8,905 nucleotides of DNA from assembly GCA_900553245.1 (NCBI GenBank), contig USCP01000066.1:1-8905 (forward strand), written 5' to 3'. Each line of letters starts with the position of its first letter. Within the stretch, counting starts at the first letter, position 1. The notes beneath the pieces are model-generated. The model was given only the letters and a program-made list of their open reading frames with translations. It made no database searches and had not been told where the DNA came from. The position numbers were made by a program, and so were the translations under genes. The DNA comes from an uncultured Peptococcaceae bacterium. GTDB lineage: Bacteria > Bacillota > Peptococcia > Peptococcales > Peptococcaceae. This document shows, one piece after another, positions 4,930 to 8,905 of the stretch.

Positions 4930-4963
4930 AAAAAAGGAGCAGGATATTCATCCTACTCCTTTT
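4930..4963 (-). terminator. Intrinsic terminator after yacL
   Basis: An 11-bp stem (4935-4945 with 4950-4960, one G-T pair in RNA) closes a 4-base loop and is followed on the minus strand by a run of T residues. A-rich and T-rich flanks on both sides could lengthen the stem. It begins 6 bases after the yacL stop codon and separates the radA-disA-yacL unit from the ispD unit. The symmetric flanks mean it could also act on plus-strand transcripts, though no plus-strand gene is present. Confidence 0.88.
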
Positions 4964-4966
4964 ATT

Positions 4967-6123
4967 TTAATAGTGTTCGTTCAACCGCACAAAAATCATA
5001 CGTCCGGCATTGGTTTGAATCACCGAGGTCACCGTGGTTTCCACGGTCTTACCAATCACGTGTTTACCGTTTTCAACGACAATCATGGTCCCGTCATCCA
5101 AATAACCAACCCCTTGATCGTTTTCCTTCCCGCGAGATACTACCTCAACGCGCATCTTCTCACCTGGAAGTACCACTGTTTTAATGGCACCGGCGAGCTC
5201 ATTCACGTTCAAGGTTTTGACCTTTTGGAAAGAGGCCACTTTGTTCAAGTTAAAATCATTAGTAACAACGTACCCGTTATAGTCCTTTGCCAACTGCACG
5301 AGTTTTGCATCGACTTCCGGAATATCATCGTAATCGATTTTCACATTCACGACCTCTACATCAATTCCCTGCAGCTCATTTAAAATGTCAAGACCCCTGC
5401 CCCACGCACACGTTTAATAGAATCGCTGCTATCGGCAATATGACGCAACTCATCCAAGACAAAGTTTGTGATAACAAGCGGTCCTTCTAAAAATCCGGCA
5501 CGGCAAATTTCCACAATACGTCCATCGATAATGACACTCGTATCGAGCACTTTCGGATGCACCGTAGTTTTGAAGCATACCGTCTCTCCGGCCACTTCCG
5601 TACAGCGTTCTTCTTTCGACTCCTTGGCTTCTTTACGACCGCGTTTTGAATTGCGACGTAAAACATTCAAAAAGCCGTCCACTGTATCACACCAACGATA
5701 ACCAACAGTAAGACCGAGATACCCAAAGATCACACTCAAGATTACCGGCATATAATTCCCGACAAGCGGCAATTCACTAACAGTGCTTGATAAAAGGGCA
5801 GCAATCAAAAGCCCGGCAATCAAACCAATAGTGCTTGATACTAAGGCAGGCAATGGCACCTGCTTCAGGCGTTGTTCTGCCATTTTCGTGACACGGATAC
5901 AAAGATGGGCCAATGGTTTCGCAATAATAAATCCTATAATTCCAAAAAGAACCATTAGGACGCCACTAACAATGAGAAAGCCCTGATTGAGCTTTGCAAA
6001 GAATTCCACACTTTTCAGCAAACTTGCCACCGGAATACTCAACACATACCCAACGCCCACACCGGCAAATACCAATGCAATACGCAACAGAGCCATCAGC
6101 ACTTTTTCCGACTTGCTATGCAT
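4967..6123 (-). pseudogene. yacL: YacL-type membrane PIN/TRAM protein, split by an apparent 1-base frameshift
   Basis: The first frame (5380-6123) encodes about four membrane segments (roughly residues 8-30, 50-70, 94-114 and 122-144 from the ATG at 6123), a basic linker, and the start of a PIN domain: VLDTSVIIDGR and NFVLDELRHIADSSD with acidic metal-site residues. It runs out of frame after KRVRG near 5401 and stops at 5380. The next frame continues RGLDILNELQ...IPEVDAKLVQLAKD...VVTNDFNLNKVA, supplying the remaining PIN acids, then a TRAM domain (VVLPGEKMRVEVV...GVGYLDDGTMIVVENG...VTSVIQTNAGRMIF) ending at 4967. Adding one base at about 5400 restores a family-like RG-x-RGLDIL and a protein of about 385 residues. 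The true start is the ATG at 6123, with GGAGG 8 bases upstream. A real mutation and a sequencing error cannot be distinguished here; the absence of any other lesion favours a recent change or an error. Confidence 0.85.
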
Positions 6124-6131
6124 GTTTCTCA

Positions 6132-6136
6132 CCTCC
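6132..6136 (-). promoter_or_regulatory. Ribosome binding site that fixes the yacL start
   Basis: GGAGG (in AAGGAGGTG) lies 8 bases before the ATG at 6121-6123. An in-frame GTG at 6130-6132 overlaps this site, so it cannot be the start. Confidence 0.85.
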
Positions 6137-6157
6137 TTTCACTGGTATCATAAACAC

Positions 6158-7258
6158 TTACTTCACCCAGTTGCTATCTGTAAGAATTTGTGAACGAATA
6201 CGCTCTAAGCCCAAGGTAATTTGAGCCACACGAGCAGGCCCAATCCCTTCAACAGCATCCAATTCTTCGTTGCTGGCAAGCACAATGGATTGCAAGCTAC
6301 CAAACACTTCTACCATATTTTCAATAACCGTATACGGTAGACGTGGAATCTTATTGAGCACGCGATAGCCACGTGGCTCCAATACCACACGCTTGTCCTT
6401 CTCATGATACTCGTTGAAATTCAACGTACGTGCCAACAGATCCAAATCCAAGAGCTGTTCATTGTCAAAACGCGCCAAACGCTGCATATACTCATCAAGC
6501 TGCTCTTGCTCCGTCTTATCCTTGATACGAATCATATAATCGCGGATAGTCAGACATTCGTCCTTTTCCACATTGTTGCTGAGTTCTTCCGCCTGCATAC
6601 GAATCAGCTTGCTTTCATCCCCCAACTCAGTCAGATAAAGACGTAACATTTTTTCCACACGCTTAAACATTTCCGCACGTTGAATGACCTGCAATACATC
6701 CGGTAAGGTGACCACATTGTCAAATTCCTGCACACTCAAACGCAAAAGCGCTTCCTCAAGAACGTCCTTGTATTTTTCCAGCGTCCCCAACGCCTGATTG
6801 GCGGTATTTAAAAGCACACTAACATCTTTCAAGATATATTTAAAAGAACCTTTATAAAGACTAATCACGCGGCGACGCTGAGAAATACAAATCACAAGCG
6901 CGCCGGTTTGACGCGCAGTTTGCTCCGCGGTACGATGACGAATCCCGGTTTCTGAGGACGGAATATTGGCATCCGGCATCAAATGGGTATTGGCACAAGA
7001 AATACGTTTTAAATCCTGAGACACAATAATTGCCCCATCCATCTTTGCCAATTCATACAAATGGGCAGGAGAATATTCGGTATCAATGTCAAATCCGCCC
7101 TTCATGATTGGCTTTATTTTCGCAAAATCACCAATGACAATCAAGCCGCCGGTATTTGCACGCAACACATATTCCAATCCTTCACGCAATTCGGTCCCCG
7201 GTGCGGTCATCTCCAAGATTTCCATCAAGGCACCTGTTTCATTGGAACTTATTGGCAT
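6158..7258 (-). CDS. disA: DNA integrity scanning diadenylate cyclase DisA
   Basis: This 366-residue octameric protein makes cyclic di-AMP from two ATP and scans DNA for branched structures, linking DNA damage to sporulation or growth control in Bacillus. The N-terminal DAC domain (about 1-145) shows the catalytic DGA motif (Asp74-Gly75-Ala76) and RHR motif (Arg107-His108-Arg109). A helical linker follows, then a C-terminal RuvA-like helix-hairpin-helix DNA-binding region (about 325-355, EELDAVEGIGPARVAQI). The residue before RHR is Ile106, where the usual sequence is GTRHRTA. The start at 7258 is chosen because GGAGG lies 7 bases upstream; an earlier in-frame ATG at 7282 lies inside radA. 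Only one base separates it from the radA stop, and radA modulates DisA activity in Bacillus. Confidence 0.96.
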   Translation of the reverse strand: MPISSNETGALMEILEMTAPGTELREGLEYVLRANTGGLIVIGDFAKIKPIMKGGFDIDTEYSPAHLYELAKMDGAIIVSQDLKRISCANTHLMPDANIPSSETGIRHRTAEQTARQTGALVICISQRRRVISLYKGSFKYILKDVSVLLNTANQALGTLEKYKDVLEEALLRLSVQEFDNVVTLPDVLQVIQRAEMFKRVEKMLRLYLTELGDESKLIRMQAEELSNNVEKDECLTIRDYMIRIKDKTEQEQLDEYMQRLARFDNEQLLDLDLLARTLNFNEYHEKDKRVVLEPRGYRVLNKIPRLPYTVIENMVEVFGSLQSIVLASNEELDAVEGIGPARVAQITLGLERIRSQILTDSNWVK

Positions 7259-7259
7259 A

Positions 7260-8627
7260 TTACTCCCTCCATAAATATTCAATCACATCGCTAATAAACG
7301 GCTTTTCGATGATTTCAAGCTGCTTAATGTGTAGTTCTTTTTTCTGTTTTGGCACAATCGCCTTGCTAAAACCGAGCTGTGCCGCCTCCTGTAAGCGACG
7401 CTCAAGCTGATTGACCTGACGAAGCTCTCCGGTTAAACCAACTTCCCCCAAAAGGAGCACATCCTGAGGCACACTTTGGTCCATAAAGCTAGAAACAATA
7501 GCGATGGCCATCGCAAGATCACAAGCCGGATCATCTACTCGAAGCCCACCGACGACGTTAAGATACACATCTTGGTCGCCTAAGCGAAGACCCACTCGTT
7601 TTTCAAGGACGGCTACCAGCATCGACACACGATCGTATTTCACCCCACTGGTCATGCAACGAGATTGTCCATAAAAAGATTTCGTCGCAAGTGCTTGAAT
7701 TTCCACCAAAATCGGACGCGTCCCTTCTAAGATGGCAGTCACCACTGCCCCACTGACCTGAGCACTACGATCCGACAAGAAAATTTCCGATGCATTACCG
7801 ACCTCTACCAGCCCATCCCCAGTCATATCAAAAACACCAATTTCGTTAATAGAACCGAAGCGGTTTTTTAGTCCACGTAACACACGGTACTGACTTTGAC
7901 GGTCCCCTTCAAAAAGAAGCACCGCATCCACCATATGCTCAAGCACACGCGGTCCGGCCACACTACCATCCTTCGTCACATGGCCGATAAGAACCGTTGG
8001 AATTTCCACGCCCTTCGCCCAGCTCATACAGCATGCAGTGACGGCACGAAGTTGCGACACACTCCCCGGTGCCGACTGCACAGCAGGATCAAAAATGGTC
8101 TGCACTGAATCAATTATCAAAAGTTCCCATTTCTTGCTGCGAACCATCACATCCAGTACTTCAACATTATTTTCAGTGACCACATGAATACGTTCGCTCG
8201 CTACACCTAATCGTTCCGCACGATTGCGAATTTGCCCTTTGGATTCTTCACCGGACACATAGAGCAATGGACCTTTTCCAGCAATGGTGTTCATTAACTG
8301 CATGGTAATGGTGGATTTCCCAATCCCCGGATCACCACTCAAAAGCACCAATTCTCCCGGCACCAATCCACCACCCAAAACGCGGTTTAATTCGCCGATA
8401 CCGGTATCAATACGTTCGGATTTAGAGGCATCAATGGTTTTTAGCGGCTCCGGCTTGGTGCTGACTGCTGTTTGCAAAACGGCACGTCCGCTTTTTTTCT
8501 CCACCGGCTCACTGACCACCTCTTCGACCAATGCATTCCAAGCGCCGCAATCCGGACAGCGCCCCATCCATTTCGGGGTTTGATACCCGCACTCTTGGCA
8601 TACATACTTGGTTTTCGCTTTGGCCAT
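7260..8627 (-). CDS. radA: DNA repair/recombination ATPase RadA (Sms)
   Basis: This 455-residue protein aids branch migration and recombination intermediate processing. Domains in order are a C4 zinc finger (Cys10, Cys13, Cys24, Cys27), a RecA-like ATPase with Walker A GDPGIGKST (98-106) and Walker B LLIIDSVQT (169-177), the RadA-specific KNRFG motif (254-258), and a C-terminal Lon-protease-like scaffold domain (about 285-455, including GEVGLTGELRQV). The length matches the family. The start at 8627 has AAAGGAGGT ending 6 bases upstream; the longer in-frame start at 8702 lies within the -35 box of the promoter and cannot be on the transcript. It is the first gene of the radA-disA-yacL unit. 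Confidence 0.97.
   Translation of the reverse strand: MAKAKTKYVCQECGYQTPKWMGRCPDCGAWNALVEEVVSEPVEKKSGRAVLQTAVSTKPEPLKTIDASKSERIDTGIGELNRVLGGGLVPGELVLLSGDPGIGKSTITMQLMNTIAGKGPLLYVSGEESKGQIRNRAERLGVASERIHVVTENNVEVLDVMVRSKKWELLIIDSVQTIFDPAVQSAPGSVSQLRAVTACCMSWAKGVEIPTVLIGHVTKDGSVAGPRVLEHMVDAVLLFEGDRQSQYRVLRGLKNRFGSINEIGVFDMTGDGLVEVGNASEIFLSDRSAQVSGAVVTAILEGTRPILVEIQALATKSFYGQSRCMTSGVKYDRVSMLVAVLEKRVGLRLGDQDVYLNVVGGLRVDDPACDLAMAIAIVSSFMDQSVPQDVLLLGEVGLTGELRQVNQLERRLQEAAQLGFSKAIVPKQKKELHIKQLEIIEKPFISDVIEYLWRE
7266..7270 (-). promoter_or_regulatory. Ribosome binding site that fixes the disA start
   Basis: GGAGG lies 7 bases before the ATG at 7256-7258, within the last codons of radA (Trp-Arg-Glu-stop). 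The in-frame ATG at 7282 has no comparable site. Confidence 0.85.
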
Positions 8628-8633
8628 GGTGTT

Positions 8634-8642
8634 ACCTCCTTT
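8634..8642 (-). promoter_or_regulatory. Ribosome binding site that fixes the radA start
   Basis: AAAGGAGGT, with its GGAGG core 7 bases before the ATG at 8625-8627, directs initiation at the start of the zinc-finger protein (MAKAKTKYVCQEC). Confidence 0.9.
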
Positions 8643-8675
8643 ACCCACTCTTTGCTTATTGAAAGGCTCCATTTT

Positions 8676-8704
8676 ATTATATCGAAAATCGCTTAAATAC
8701 ACAA
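8676..8704 (-). promoter_or_regulatory. Sigma-A-type promoter for radA-disA-yacL
   Basis: On the minus strand a perfect TATAAT (8676-8681) lies 17 bases after TTGTGT (8699-8704), a partial match to TTGACA. The predicted start near 8669 leaves a leader of about 42 bases with the radA ribosome binding site. The promoter lies just after the terminator of the preceding gene, so radA heads its own unit. Confidence 0.78.
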
Positions 8705-8719
8705 TTTTTATTACACCAT

Positions 8720-8751
8720 AAAATAAAAAAGCGACCCTTATCAGGTCGCTT
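8720..8751 (-). terminator. Intrinsic terminator after the HTH gene
   Basis: AAGCGACC and GGTCGCTT (8729-8736, 8744-8751) form an 8-bp stem with a 7-base loop, followed on the minus strand by TTTTTTATTTTA. It begins about 10 bases after the stop codon of the gene at the right edge and insulates radA from it. Confidence 0.9.
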
Positions 8752-8761
8752 AAAATCTATC

Positions 8762-8905
8762 TTATTCCCCGTCTTCTTCGATGTCTACAATTTTTAAGGT
8801 TTTACCTAGTGGAAGCAATACTTTCAAAATAGTGGTAAGCTGTGGGTCGGTCAAGCCTCTTTCCATTCTAGCAATAACCGGTTGCTTCACACCACAAGCC
8901 GCTTC
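8762..8905 (-). CDS. Helix-turn-helix (XRE family, HigA-like) regulator, C-terminal part only
   Basis: The last 47 codons are in the window and the 5' end is cut off by the edge. The visible protein starts EAACGVKQPVIARMERG, the recognition-helix region of a Cro/C1-type helix-turn-helix (VKQPVIARMERG), then LTDPQLTTILKVLLPLGKTLKIVDI and a short acidic tail (EEDGE). The DPQLTTILKVLLPLGKTL segment is typical of HigA-type antitoxins and related XRE repressors, whose partner HigB/RelE-like toxin is usually encoded immediately upstream; that region is not in the window. It ends 10 bases before a strong terminator. I am confident of the helix-turn-helix, moderately so of the antitoxin type, and have no evidence of the toxin. 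Confidence 0.8.
   Translation of the reverse strand, partial: EAACGVKQPVIARMERGLTDPQLTTILKVLLPLGKTLKIVDIEEDGE

Noticed and set aside
4838..4966. Possible riboswitch or T-box leader before ispD
   Set aside because: The distance from the predicted start to ispD is only about 25 bases, and the only stable hairpin in the interval is the yacL terminator. No T-box motif was seen.
4361..5184. Plus-strand reading frames antisense to ispD and yacL
   Set aside because: They are antisense to well-supported genes, lack convincing ribosome binding sites, and show no family features. All long plus-strand frames in the window are of this kind.

Overview
The window is a housekeeping stretch of a low-to-moderate GC Gram-positive-type genome (Bacillota/Firmicutes). 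Evidence for this is the radA-disA-yacL-ispD-ispF...mrnC...rlmB-yacP gene order, strong AGGAGG-type ribosome binding sites before almost every gene, and tRNAs without an encoded CCA. I cannot name the genus; the ThyA and DHFR sequence types resemble those I remember from Clostridia, and Clostridia or Negativicutes are the best guess at low confidence. Every gene lies on the minus strand, so transcription runs from high to low coordinates.

Right edge to 4930: the 3' end of a helix-turn-helix (XRE/HigA-like) gene ends in an intrinsic terminator. A sigma-A-like promoter then drives radA (recombination ATPase), disA (diadenylate cyclase, DNA-integrity checkpoint) and yacL (membrane-anchored PIN/TRAM protein). 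This unit closes with a second terminator at about 4930-4963. As given, yacL is split by an apparent one-base deletion near 5400, in the middle of its PIN domain.

4877 to 609: an extended -10 promoter starts a tightly packed seven-gene unit: ispD and ispF (two MEP-pathway isoprenoid enzymes), mrnC (Mini-RNase III, 23S rRNA maturation), thyA and folA (dTMP synthesis and recycling of the dihydrofolate that ThyA makes), rlmB (23S rRNA 2'-O-methylation) and yacP/rae1 (ribosome-associated mRNA endonuclease). Adjacent genes overlap by 4-8 bases or are 3-8 bases apart, so translational coupling is likely. Compared with the Bacillus order, gltX-cysE-cysS are absent between ispF and mrnC, and thyA-folA sit between mrnC and rlmB, where many Clostridia carry thyX.

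612 to 1: six tRNA genes follow yacP, in transcription order Tyr(GTA), initiator Met, Thr(GGT), elongator Met, Tyr(GTA), Thr(GGT). A strong promoter whose -35 box overlaps the yacP stop codon precedes them, and an intrinsic-terminator-like hairpin with a T8 tract lies between the fourth and fifth. Tyr and Thr are duplicated, and the Tyr copies differ by a compensated acceptor-stem base pair.

I found no mobile element, CRISPR array or clearly novel multi-gene system. The points most worth a second look are the yacL frameshift, the thyA-folA exchange at the thyX position with unusual residues in both enzymes, and the terminator inside the tRNA cluster. The only gene-free stretches besides the tRNA region are short (about 130 bases before ispD and before radA) and hold the promoters and terminators listed.
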